Assembly: GCA_003509845.1 (NCBI GenBank)
Contig: DOMR01000155.1
Span: 1 to 17,612, forward strand
DNA: 17,612 nt
Source: Chitinophagaceae bacterium
Lineage (GTDB): Bacteria > Bacteroidota > Bacteroidia > Chitinophagales > Chitinophagaceae
Reading direction: 5' to 3'
The translations under genes were made by a program, and so were the position numbers. Below the pieces are notes generated by a model. The model was not told the DNA's origin. It saw only the letters and a program-made list of their open reading frames with translations, and searched no databases. Positions 1-7,611 of the stretch are shown in pieces (within the stretch, counting starts at the first letter, position 1; every line of letters begins with the position of its first letter).

Positions 1-686
1 CGAATGATGTATTCTGCTTTAGTGCCATTAATTTTTCCAGCGGGTAATTCTACATTTTCTTTATTTAGTGCTACTTGAATATCATTAAAAGCAATGCCAA
101 ACGCATTCAATAAATCTGAATTAGGAAATATGCGCATTGAATAACGCTTACCTCTAACACTCACACTACTCACCTCGTCGATCGTTTGAAAACGTTGCTG
201 TAAAACATTCTCCGCATACTCCGTTAATTCATAAATACTTTTTGATTTACTTTTTACAGTCATTAATACAATGAAATCTGAACTAGCATCAGATTTGGAA
301 ACTACGGGCGGACTACTAATATCTTCGGGCAAACTTCGAGAAGCCTGACTCACTTTATCACGAACATCATTCGCCGCAGTTTCTAAATTTACCCCTAAAT
401 TAAATTCGACGGTAATATTGGATGATCCTACAGAACTGGATGAATTGATTGTTTTAATTCCAGGAATACCATTGATTGATTTTTCAAGTGGTTCTGTTAT
501 TTGACTTTGTATTACTTGGGAATTCGCACCAGAATAATTGGTTTGCACATTGATGATCGGTGGATCGATGGCAGGATATTCCCGTAATGCTAAAAAAGAA
601 AAACCAACAATACCGAAAAGTACGATGGCAATATTCATAACAGTAGCGAGTACTGGTCGTTTTAAGGAAAGTTCAGATATATTCAT
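1..686 (-). CDS. RND-family efflux permease, N-terminal part (runs off left edge)
   Basis: Inner-membrane proton-driven pump subunit of a tripartite RND efflux system (AcrB/MexB/HAE1 type). I translated it by hand from ATG at 686; about 228 codons are visible and the gene continues beyond base 1. The start reads MNISELSLKRPVLATVMNIA, the usual RND opening. A first membrane helix (about residues 13-35) is followed by the family motif REYPAIDPPIINV and then the porter-domain pattern of EPLEKSINGIPGI and a VRDKVSQA-like segment. This order matches subdomains PN1/PN2 of RND pumps. It lies 35 bases downstream of the adaptor gene on the same strand, the standard adaptor-pump operon order. Substrate cannot be told from this part, and the catalytic membrane aspartates lie outside the window. 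Family very sure; drug versus other substrate unknown. Confidence 0.93.
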   Translation of the reverse strand, partial: MNISELSLKRPVLATVMNIAIVLFGIVGFSFLALREYPAIDPPIINVQTNYSGANSQVIQSQITEPLEKSINGIPGIKTINSSSSVGSSNITVEFNLGVNLETAANDVRDKVSQASRSLPEDISSPPVVSKSDASSDFIVLMTVKSKSKSIYELTEYAENVLQQRFQTIDEVSSVSVRGKRYSMRIFPNSDLLNAFGIAFNDIQVALNKENVELPAGKINGTKAEYII

Positions 687-721
687 CTAGTATAACTTAA
701 TATAAAATTTATTTTTATTCA

Positions 722-1771
722 CTACTTAGTAATGTCGGAAAGCTTCACTGTTTTAATTACTTTAACATTACTGCCTTGCCGTACAAATAACATCCCTGAA
801 ACTATAATACTGTCACCCACTTTTAATCCTTTGGTAATTTCAACAGATGAAGTAGTACGATAACCAGTTTCAACATCAATAAGTTTTGCGATACCCCCTT
901 CTACAATTGTTATTTGCTTACTGCGAGAATCTGGGATCACCACATTGGCAGGCACTAAGATGGTTGGCTTTTGTGTATTTTCTCCAAGCATTACTTTTAC
1001 ATAGGAGCCTGGTAATAATTTCCCTTGTAATACAGCACGCACTTTAATATTACGCGTAGTTGCAATAATTTGAGGCTCTATAGCAATAACAGTTGCAGTT
1101 AACTTTGCATCACCACCACCAATACTTTCAATTTTTACTTTTTTACCCACTTTGATAAAACCTTGATAAACTTCAGGTAAAGTAAAGTCTACTTTTAATT
1201 GATCCACTTTTTGAAGCGAAGCAATAGTCGTTGCATTATTAATGAATGCCCCTAAACTAATTTGTCTTAAACCCAACAAACCTGTAAATGGTGCTTTGAT
1301 AATTGTTTTTTCAATTTGAGATTGAACGAATGTAATATCTGCCTTTAAACTTTTTACTTGTTGTAAAGAAATATCATAATCACTTTGATTGATTCCTTTC
1401 ACATTTAACAATTGCTTATTGCGTTGTTCATTTATATTAGCCAATTCTAATTGCACCTTGATTTTTTCAAGTTGTGCCTGCAAATCAGCATCATTTAATT
1501 TTGCTAAAATAGTACCCGCTTGCACCATTTTACCTTCAGGTATCTGCAAGAAAACAACACGTCCATTGGTTTCTGGATGAAGATCAATATAGTCATTGGC
1601 CAATACGGAACCATTCACTTCAATCTGTTTATCGATTGTTTGATTCTCGATAACAGCAATGTCAACGGAGACCGGCATATTCGGATTAAATTTATCTACC
1701 GACTTTGGCTTTTTAGAACAAGCGACCGCTAATAAAGTGGCGCATATCACAAGTAGTTGTAATTTTCTCAA
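722..1771 (-). CDS. RND efflux periplasmic adaptor lipoprotein (MFP/HlyD family)
   Basis: Membrane-fusion protein linking the RND pump encoded just downstream to an outer-membrane channel. The 349 residues begin with a short signal peptide and the lipobox LAVAC, with the lipidated Cys at residue 18. Two half-lipoyl segments (about 60-95, with PEGKMVQAGTILAKLND, and 155-190, with IIKAPFTGLLGLRQISLGAF) flank a fairly short helical hairpin (97-155). Beta-barrel and membrane-proximal domains follow (190-345). Length is close to the usual 350-400. The start codon is TTG: an in-frame stop (TAA, 1784-1786) lies five codons upstream, there is no other start codon between, and the next Met (residue 32) lies after the lipobox. 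A 10-bp stem hairpin at 1782-1806 ends 10 bases before this TTG. Adaptor role is sure; substrate is unknown. Confidence 0.93.
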   Translation of the reverse strand: MRKLQLLVICATLLAVACSKKPKSVDKFNPNMPVSVDIAVIENQTIDKQIEVNGSVLANDYIDLHPETNGRVVFLQIPEGKMVQAGTILAKLNDADLQAQLEKIKVQLELANINEQRNKQLLNVKGINQSDYDISLQQVKSLKADITFVQSQIEKTIIKAPFTGLLGLRQISLGAFINNATTIASLQKVDQLKVDFTLPEVYQGFIKVGKKVKIESIGGGDAKLTATVIAIEPQIIATTRNIKVRAVLQGKLLPGSYVKVMLGENTQKPTILVPANVVIPDSRSKQITIVEGGIAKLIDVETGYRTTSSVEITKGLKVGDSIIVSGMLFVRQGSNVKVIKTVKLSDITK

Positions 1772-1781
1772 AACAAAACAA

Positions 1782-1806
1782 TTTTAGCTATTAAAGATAG
1801 CTAAAA
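1782..1806 (-). promoter_or_regulatory. 10-bp perfect inverted repeat (hairpin) before the efflux adaptor
   Basis: On the minus strand TTTTAGCTAT, a 5-base loop (CTTTA) and ATAGCTAAAA form a perfect 10-bp stem, followed by the U-rich TTGTTTTGTT and then the TTG start at 1771. It lies 40 bases past the stop of the secreted-protein gene (1847). The stem has only two G-C pairs, so it is weak for an intrinsic terminator. It could be an attenuator or terminator for the upstream gene, a repressor operator (TAGCTAT/ATAGCTA half sites), or a structure affecting initiation at the TTG. Confidence 0.5.
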
Positions 1807-1846
1807 AACACTTTTTATTTGAACTAAATAGATGAATGGCAGTTGT

Positions 1847-2578
1847 TTATCCCCCTTTTTTGTAGATAGCAAACCTTTTCTGGATGAATAACCCTAATTC
1901 TAGGTCATTTAGCAAGGCCAATACTGCGTAATCTGGCCTGCAATATTCCATGAATTTATCAAGTTCGGCGCCTTCTAATTGGGTCAGTTTTTGTACGAAT
2001 CTTTTGGTAAAACGGTAGTTGATGTATTTATCCTGTTCCTGCGATATTAACCTGTTTTGTAAAAATTGAAGATTGCGATTACGCTTCACCCGGAACATAT
2101 TAATAATTTCATCTAAGTCAAAGCCAATGGTTAAACCATTCGGACCCAACAAATTTTGATTATTACTTAATTTTAATCCTGGTGCAGAGTAATTAAAAAA
2201 TTTCGCATAGTCTGCTCTGTTTTGCATTGAATCCAATTTATAATAGGAGTTCCGAACACGCACTTCCGGTAAATCATATCCTGTTACATGAATCATTATA
2301 TTAAAATGTTGCAAATCCTCAATAGTATCAATGGTATACTTTTGTGTATGTTTTCCAAATAAGGAAAACCAAAGAGAGTCTTTCGCCTTAACAAGAATTT
2401 GATAATGCCCTAAAGAATCAGTGATGGCTCTATTTGCAGAACTATAAACAATCACAGACTCAATGGGACGCCTACCCGAAATATCATAAACGTTCCCACT
2501 AATTGATACCGATTGGGCATTCAAATTGGCAATAAAAATGAAAATAAAAAAAATGAATGCCGCGGTCCTCTTTTGCAT
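1847..2578 (-). CDS. secreted protein with carboxypeptidase-regulatory-like domain
   Basis: Exported protein of 243 residues; function not known. Residues 1-21 are a signal peptide (long Phe/Ile core, ending NLNAQ). Residues about 24-100 look like the CarboxypepD_reg-like beta-sandwich common in Bacteroidota envelope proteins: SVSISGNVYDISGRRPIESV, then a turn with DSLGHYQI. The rest (105-243) is charged and mostly helical, with no motif I recognise and no TonB-plug domain, so this is not a SusC-type receptor. It ends in KKGG. It lies between chrA (72 bases upstream) and the efflux adaptor (75 bases downstream), all on one strand. A promoter-like element sits immediately upstream (2587-2619). 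A role in the cell envelope is inferred only from export and the domain. Confidence 0.8.
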   Translation of the reverse strand: MQKRTAAFIFFIFIFIANLNAQSVSISGNVYDISGRRPIESVIVYSSANRAITDSLGHYQILVKAKDSLWFSLFGKHTQKYTIDTIEDLQHFNIMIHVTGYDLPEVRVRNSYYKLDSMQNRADYAKFFNYSAPGLKLSNNQNLLGPNGLTIGFDLDEIINMFRVKRNRNLQFLQNRLISQEQDKYINYRFTKRFVQKLTQLEGAELDKFMEYCRPDYAVLALLNDLELGLFIQKRFAIYKKGG

Positions 2579-2586
2579 ATTGACTA

Positions 2587-2619
2587 CAAACTTATGAAAG
2601 GATTTATAATTATAGCAAA
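2587..2619 (-). promoter_or_regulatory. Bacteroidota-type promoter for the secreted-protein gene
   Basis: Reading the minus strand, TTTG (plus 2616-2619) is followed after 21 bases by TAAGTTTG (plus 2587-2594). This is an exact match to the Bacteroidota -7 consensus TAnnTTTG with a -33 TTG at allowed spacing. Transcription would begin around 2580-2583, only a few bases before the ATG at 2578, giving an almost leaderless mRNA. Confidence 0.5.
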
Positions 2620-2650
2620 TGCAGGATTATAATTAACAGGTTTTTACCTT

Positions 2651-3916
2651 TTAAGAAAATAAATAAAATATAGTGCCCATAAATACACAACTTAAAGCGA
2701 TCCATTGCGGCGCTAACTTTTGATAATAGAGTAAATAGGTACTTGCTAAAAAAACGATGGGGAAAGAAATCCAATGTATGGCATCACCCGCTTGTAATTG
2801 CATGACCACATCCATGGATAAATAAAAAGTAGCCCCAAGCATGATACCCACGATACTTGCATAAATGCCTTCCAAAGAGCGATAAAAAACCGCATACTTT
2901 TTTAATTTTTGCCACAATGGAAAAAGAAAAAGCACTATAAAAAAACTAGGTAAAAATACACCCATGCTTGCAATCACTGCGCCTAAAATTTGAGCGGGGA
3001 TTCCCATTTCCTTTAAAGCAACAGCGCCCGTATAACTTGCGATTGAAAAAATGGGACCAGGAATGGCTCTAACAAAACCAGAGCCCGTTAAAAATTCTGA
3101 ACTCGTTAATTTTAAAACATCTCGTTTATTTTTTTTAACCACATTCGATTTTGGTCTTGTAACATATTGCTCATACATCATAGGTATCAGCACATCGCCG
3201 CCACCAAAAACTAAACTTCCAAATCGATAATTATTTTCAAATAAATTAAATGCTTTTCGATATTCCCAATTTTGACGTGTTGCTTGTTCAGATAAAAATC
3301 CAGCACAAATAAATAATGAAAGAAAAATAAATAAGCCGCTCCATTTTACTTTTTTAGGTGGAGGTCCGTCATTTGGAATTCTTTTGCCACTAAAATTGGT
3401 TATGATGCCTGCTAAAACTATGACAATTGGAATGGTCCAAGGGGTTTTAAAGCCGACATACGTGAGAATGGCGGTCGCTAAAAAAATAAAAAATGTAATG
3501 GTACTTTTTATGGCTTTTTTATATAATAATAAACCTGCGCTGGCTAAAAATCCAATGGCCATAGGCTGGAGTAATACAAAACTTTTTAAACCACTCGTTA
3601 ATTCAAAATGCGTTGTAATAATAGCTAAGGAAGTCATTAAAATAGTAGCAGGTAAAATCCATACCAATAATGCTAAAAAGGCAAGGGAGGTCCCCCCTCT
3701 TTTATAAGCGATTAATGTAATGGTTTGTGTGGAGGAAGCGCCAGGTAATAATTGGCAAAATGCATTGTATTCTAGTAATTCCTCCGAAGTGACATCTTTA
3801 CGCTTTTGAACAAATCGGTTTTGCATGAGCGCAACAGCTACCTGTGGGCCGCCAAATGCCGTAATGCTATAGTTAAATACAGCGCGTAAAAAAGGGATAT
3901 GTCGTAATAAATACAA
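2651..3916 (-). CDS. chrA: chromate transporter family permease (CHR, two-domain)
   Basis: Polytopic inner-membrane protein of the chromate ion transporter family (CHR, 421 residues, the usual two-domain length). ChrA members export chromate; many remote members have no tested substrate. Each half carries the CHR signature. First half: TAFGGPQVAVALMQNRFVQK (residues 19-38) and CQLLPGASSTQ (54-64). Second half: VFGGGDVLIPMMYEQYV (236-252) and GFVRAIPGPIFSIASYTGA (280-298). About ten hydrophobic segments follow the two signatures. The first half departs from the family pattern: the His normally after FGGP is absent and PGP is PGA. The start codon is TTG at 3916; an in-frame stop lies at 3947-3949, there is no ATG between, and the next Met (residue 31) falls inside the first signature. 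The family call is strong; chromate as substrate is inferred. Confidence 0.85.
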   Translation of the reverse strand: MYLLRHIPFLRAVFNYSITAFGGPQVAVALMQNRFVQKRKDVTSEELLEYNAFCQLLPGASSTQTITLIAYKRGGTSLAFLALLVWILPATILMTSLAIITTHFELTSGLKSFVLLQPMAIGFLASAGLLLYKKAIKSTITFFIFLATAILTYVGFKTPWTIPIVIVLAGIITNFSGKRIPNDGPPPKKVKWSGLFIFLSLFICAGFLSEQATRQNWEYRKAFNLFENNYRFGSLVFGGGDVLIPMMYEQYVTRPKSNVVKKNKRDVLKLTSSEFLTGSGFVRAIPGPIFSIASYTGAVALKEMGIPAQILGAVIASMGVFLPSFFIVLFLFPLWQKLKKYAVFYRSLEGIYASIVGIMLGATFYLSMDVVMQLQAGDAIHWISFPIVFLASTYLLYYQKLAPQWIALSCVFMGTIFYLFS

Positions 3917-3991
3917 AAGCCTGATTTTACTTAAAATTAATTGATTTTATAGATAAGCCCTACAAAAAATACCCACGCCCCGGACTAGTTG

Positions 3992-4021
3992 TTGTGATTG
4001 CCATTTTTATAATTAACTTTG
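3992..4021 (+). promoter_or_regulatory. Bacteroidota-type promoter for the DUF3089 lipoprotein
   Basis: TTG (3992-3994), 19 bases, then TAACTTTG (4014-4021), an exact TAnnTTTG -7 element. Transcription would start near 4027, about 27 bases before ATG 4054. This rules against the GTG at 3994 as the translation start, since that codon lies within the promoter. Confidence 0.65.
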
Positions 4022-4053
4022 CGGGCAGCAATCATCCATTAATCCTTCCTATT

Positions 4054-5109
4054 ATGCGTTTCCCCATTTATTTCATTCTACTGCTTCTATTAAGCAGTTG
4101 TGCAAAAAATAATTATGTCAAGTATGCTCCAATCTATGAAAAGGAAGCATATAATGACCAACCAAATTATAGTGACTTAATTTACTGGGCTGCGCATCCA
4201 AATAAAAAGGACCCATCGGATAGCTTGCCTGTTGTTTTAGCGAAACAATACCAACCCAATGATAAAGTAGATGTATTTTTTTTACACCCGACCACCTATT
4301 TGGATACAACAAAGCCCTATGGATGGAATGGATCATTTAAAGATATAAAAACCAATATTCAAACTGATTATACGGCCATTTTAAATCAAGCAAGTGTATT
4401 TAATATTGCAGGTCGTGTTTTTGCCCCAAGATATCGTCAAGCACATATTAAAAGTTACTCGCCTGTTGGTCATGCGGATACGCTTAAAGCAATCGCTGCT
4501 TTTGAATTAGCATATCAAGATATAAAATCGGCATTTGACTATTACATGAAAAATGAAAATAATGGCAGACCCATTATAATCGCATCTCATAGTCAGGGCT
4601 CAACCCATGCCATGAGATTATTAAAAGAATATTTTGATGATAAACCACTTGCTAAAAAATTAATTGCAGCTTATGTGGTAGGAATGGCGATTAACCCCGC
4701 TGATTATGTGCAATTGAAGCCATGCGCTACCCCCACTTCATTAGGCTGCATCTGTGCATGGAGAACCTATAAAGAAGGTTATATGCCTGAATGGATAATG
4801 AAGGAAAAATATGTTTCTATCGTAACCAACCCATTAAGCTGGAGTGAAAAAATAACTCAAATTGATAGAGTTGATAATACTGGGTCAGTATTATATAATT
4901 TCAAGGCAATTACGCCAAAGGTAGCAGGGGCATATAATCATGGAGGTGTCTTATGGACAAAGAAGCCTAAGTTTTTCGGAAATTTTTTATACAATACACC
5001 TAACTACCACTTTGCAGATTATAACTTATTTTATTTAAGCGTTCGTAACAATGTTGCGGAAAGAGTTAATACTTATTTAAGTATTGGCGAAAATTATAGC
5101 AATAAATAA
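4054..5109 (+). CDS. DUF3089-type lipoprotein, predicted alpha/beta hydrolase
   Basis: Predicted membrane-anchored esterase-like protein; substrate unknown. Starting at ATG 4054 it has 351 residues, with a compact lipoprotein signal MRFPIYFILLLLLSSC and lipidated Cys at residue 16. The frame stays open back to a GTG at 3994, but a promoter covers that codon and the extra 20 residues would only spoil the signal peptide. Family landmarks: VDVFFLHPTTY (about 72-82), GRVFAPRYRQA (120-130), and the nucleophile elbow ASHSQGS (Ser180, a G-x-S-x-G variant with Ser in the first place). A C-terminal YHFADYNLFY (318-327) offers a candidate catalytic His319. These match DUF3089 proteins, which are hydrolase-like by fold. 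It is a single gene, divergent from chrA and convergent with recQ. I am sure of lipoprotein and family, not of activity. Confidence 0.85.
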   Translation: MRFPIYFILLLLLSSCAKNNYVKYAPIYEKEAYNDQPNYSDLIYWAAHPNKKDPSDSLPVVLAKQYQPNDKVDVFFLHPTTYLDTTKPYGWNGSFKDIKTNIQTDYTAILNQASVFNIAGRVFAPRYRQAHIKSYSPVGHADTLKAIAAFELAYQDIKSAFDYYMKNENNGRPIIIASHSQGSTHAMRLLKEYFDDKPLAKKLIAAYVVGMAINPADYVQLKPCATPTSLGCICAWRTYKEGYMPEWIMKEKYVSIVTNPLSWSEKITQIDRVDNTGSVLYNFKAITPKVAGAYNHGGVLWTKKPKFFGNFLYNTPNYHFADYNLFYLSVRNNVAERVNTYLSIGENYSNK

Positions 5110-5117
5110 ACCGCCTC

Positions 5118-7373
5118 CTAGTTTCCAACTACGCTTAAAAATTTAATGCGCATAATTTTAAGCTGCTCCCAACTATATTCATTTTCACTTAATTCTTCTT
5201 GTGCAATTTGCAAAGAGGAAGTATCGCAATTTTTAAAATATTCTAAAATTTCTGCTTGGTCATATTCATCCAACCATTCATCAATTGCGTAATCCAAATT
5301 TAATTTAGTACCACTAGCAGCAATCGTTTCCATTTCCTCTAACAAAGCCTCTAATTTTAAATCTTTGTTTTTTGCAATGGTCTCTAATGGAATTTTTTTA
5401 TCTACATTTTGAATAATGTAAATTTTATTATTTGATTTATTAGCAACAGAACGCATAATAAAGTCATCAGGTTTTTCAATATTATTTTCCGTTACATATT
5501 GGGCGATCATTTGAATAAAGGGTTTACCATACTTGATGGCCTTGCCTTTACTCACCCCTTGACATCTTTCCAATTCTTCTAAAGTGGTAGGATACAATGT
5601 AGCCATATCCTGTAATGAATTTTCTAAAAAAATAACGAAAGGAGGTAAAGCAATTTTTTTAGCTTCGGTTTGGCGTAAACTTTTAAGCATTTCAAACAAT
5701 CGGTCATCCGCTGCAGCGCCAACAGTGGCTTCACTTTCGCTATCATCATCTTCCGCATTTTCATCAAACACATTATTCAAGGTAATGTTGAATGCGGTTG
5801 GCTTTTTTAAATATTTTTTTCCTTTCGCAGTCACTTTTAATAAACCATACTCTTCAATATCTTTTTCTATCATTTGTTCAAGCATTGCTTGACGTATCAT
5901 ACTATTCCAAAATAAATTATCATAGTCTTTGCCAATGCCAAACACCGGCAATTTTTCATGTCGATATAAACCAATTTGCGGAATATATTCTCCCGAAATA
6001 ATTTTTACCACATAATCAGCGGCAAATCTTTCGTCTAAAGCTTGTATCACTTGCAGCAAATTAACCAACTGTTCTTTGGCTGCAATTTTTTCCTTTGGAT
6101 GTAAACAGTTGTCACAATTGCCACAATATTCTTCCGGCCAAGCCTCTCCAAAATAATGCAATAAACTACGACGCCTACAAACACCACTTTCTGCAAAAGC
6201 AACTGTTTCATCAATGAGTTGTGAGCCTACTTCTCGCTCACTTAAAGGCTTATCTTTTAAAAAGTGTTCTAGCTTTGAAACATCTTTATGCGAATAATAT
6301 AAAATACAATTCCCTTCTAATCCATCCCGCCCAGCGCGACCCGTTTCTTGGTAATAATTTTCAATGGATTTTGGTATATTATAATGGATTACAAATCGAA
6401 TATCTGGTTTGTCAATCCCCATACCAAACGCAATAGTAGCAACAATCACCTGCACATCTTCATTTAAAAATTGGTCCTGTCTTGATGCCCTTAATTTTTG
6501 ATCCAGCCCTGCATGATACGCAACTGCTTTAATATTGTTTGCTAATAATAAATCAGCCAACTCCTCAGTCGTCTTTCGATTTAAGGTATAAATGATACCG
6601 CTTTTTCCTTTGTGCCCAGAAATATATTTTACGATACTTTTTACAGTGACTTCCTTTTTTGTTTTAGGCTGTACTTCATAATATAAATTAGCACGGTTAA
6701 AAGAAGAGATAAGCACTTCTGGATCACGCAATGCTAAATTTTTAACGATGTCGCTTTGCACTTTAGGGGTGGCAGTTGCCGTTAATGCAATAATAGGAAT
6801 GGTTGCATTTATTTCCTCCATCATTTCCTTTAAACGTCTGTATTCCGGTCTAAAATCGTGACCCCATTCTGAAATACAATGTGCCTCATCCACCGCAAAA
6901 AAGGAAATATTCAAATCACTAAAAAAATCAAGATTTTCTTGTTTGGTTAAAGTTTCAGGTGCCACATATAATAACTTCGTTTTCCCACTTAACAAATCTT
7001 CTTTAACCGTTTTAATTTGTCCTTTGTTTAAAGAGGAATTTAAAAAATGGGCAACCTCTTCGTTTTCACTATAACCACGAACCAAATCCACTTGATTTTT
7101 CATGAGGGCAATCAATGGAGAAACCACAATTGCACAGCCAGGTAATACCAAGGCTGGTAACTGATAGCATAAACTTTTGCCGCCGCCCGTAGGCATAATC
7201 ACAAAAGTATCGCGGCCACTCATTAAGGACATGATTGCTGCTTCCTGTGTACCTTTAAAATCAGAGAACCCAAAATTGTTGGATAAGGCGGTTAAAAGGG
7301 CAGCTTTATCAATGGATCGGTCGTTTTTTATTGCTTTAGAGGTCTTGGATATCGTTTTTTTAGTCGTCGCCAT
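5118..7373 (-). CDS. recQ: ATP-dependent DNA helicase RecQ
   Basis: 3'-5' DNA helicase acting in recombinational repair and fork restart. Of 751 residues, the helicase core is about 25-365: Walker A MPTGGGKS (60-67), DEAH box (162-165) in VDEAHCISEWGHDFRPEYRR, motif III ALTATAT (196-202), and motif VI QETGRAGRDG (342-351) with the arginine finger. The RQC zinc site has all four cysteines (C399, C417, C420, C423), then a winged helix (about 430-525). After an acidic linker (538-549) comes an HRDC domain (about 557-630). It is longer than E. coli RecQ (about 610) because of a roughly 120-residue C-terminal tail (about 630-751) that looks like a helical HTH-type domain seen in other Bacteroidota RecQ proteins. 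ATG at 7373 is the only sensible start. Divergent from kpsF, convergent with the lipoprotein gene. Confidence 0.97.
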   Translation of the reverse strand: MATTKKTISKTSKAIKNDRSIDKAALLTALSNNFGFSDFKGTQEAAIMSLMSGRDTFVIMPTGGGKSLCYQLPALVLPGCAIVVSPLIALMKNQVDLVRGYSENEEVAHFLNSSLNKGQIKTVKEDLLSGKTKLLYVAPETLTKQENLDFFSDLNISFFAVDEAHCISEWGHDFRPEYRRLKEMMEEINATIPIIALTATATPKVQSDIVKNLALRDPEVLISSFNRANLYYEVQPKTKKEVTVKSIVKYISGHKGKSGIIYTLNRKTTEELADLLLANNIKAVAYHAGLDQKLRASRQDQFLNEDVQVIVATIAFGMGIDKPDIRFVIHYNIPKSIENYYQETGRAGRDGLEGNCILYYSHKDVSKLEHFLKDKPLSEREVGSQLIDETVAFAESGVCRRRSLLHYFGEAWPEEYCGNCDNCLHPKEKIAAKEQLVNLLQVIQALDERFAADYVVKIISGEYIPQIGLYRHEKLPVFGIGKDYDNLFWNSMIRQAMLEQMIEKDIEEYGLLKVTAKGKKYLKKPTAFNITLNNVFDENAEDDDSESEATVGAAADDRLFEMLKSLRQTEAKKIALPPFVIFLENSLQDMATLYPTTLEELERCQGVSKGKAIKYGKPFIQMIAQYVTENNIEKPDDFIMRSVANKSNNKIYIIQNVDKKIPLETIAKNKDLKLEALLEEMETIAASGTKLNLDYAIDEWLDEYDQAEILEYFKNCDTSSLQIAQEELSENEYSWEQLKIMRIKFLSVVGN

Positions 7374-7500
7374 TATAATTATCTTAAAATCAATCTTTTG
7401 TATAAACTACAGTACATTTAAGTTAACGAAAATAAGGCAAGAAAAGTTCAAATGGTGGTCATTTTTTTTAAAAGCTTACATTTTAGCATTTTGTTAAAAA

Positions 7501-7533
7501 TTGAGGTGTAAACTAATTGAAACATTAACTTTG
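7501..7533 (+). promoter_or_regulatory. Bacteroidota-type promoter for kpsF (and possibly manC-fabH-like)
   Basis: TTG (7501-7503), 22 bases, then TAACTTTG (7526-7533), an exact TAnnTTTG -7 element. It gives a leader of roughly 70 bases before ATG 7612. The same eight bases form the -7 element of the DUF3089 lipoprotein promoter. The divergent recQ side of this 238-base region shows no equally good match. Confidence 0.6.
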
Positions 7534-7611
7534 TGCGGCTGGAACAGACAAGCGATAAAACATATCATCGGCCTTGACAAAGCCAGTGAATTTCAGTAGC
7601 TAAAATCAAAT

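Noticed and set aside
2604..2635. Direct repeat TTATAATTA at 2604-2612 and 2627-2635, 23 bases apart, upstream of the secreted-protein gene
   Set aside because: Very AT-rich nine-mers in AT-rich DNA; easily chance, with nothing else to suggest an operator.
3384..3707. 107-codon open frame antisense to chrA
   Set aside because: Composition mirrors the membrane helices of chrA on the other strand; no independent support.
3917..3975. TATTTTTTG on the minus strand upstream of chrA as a -7 element
   Set aside because: Has three bases instead of two between TA and TTTG and no convincing -33 element.
7374..7500. Promoter for recQ in the divergent region
   Set aside because: No exact TAnnTTTG on the minus strand with a suitable TTG; a promoter must exist but I cannot place it.
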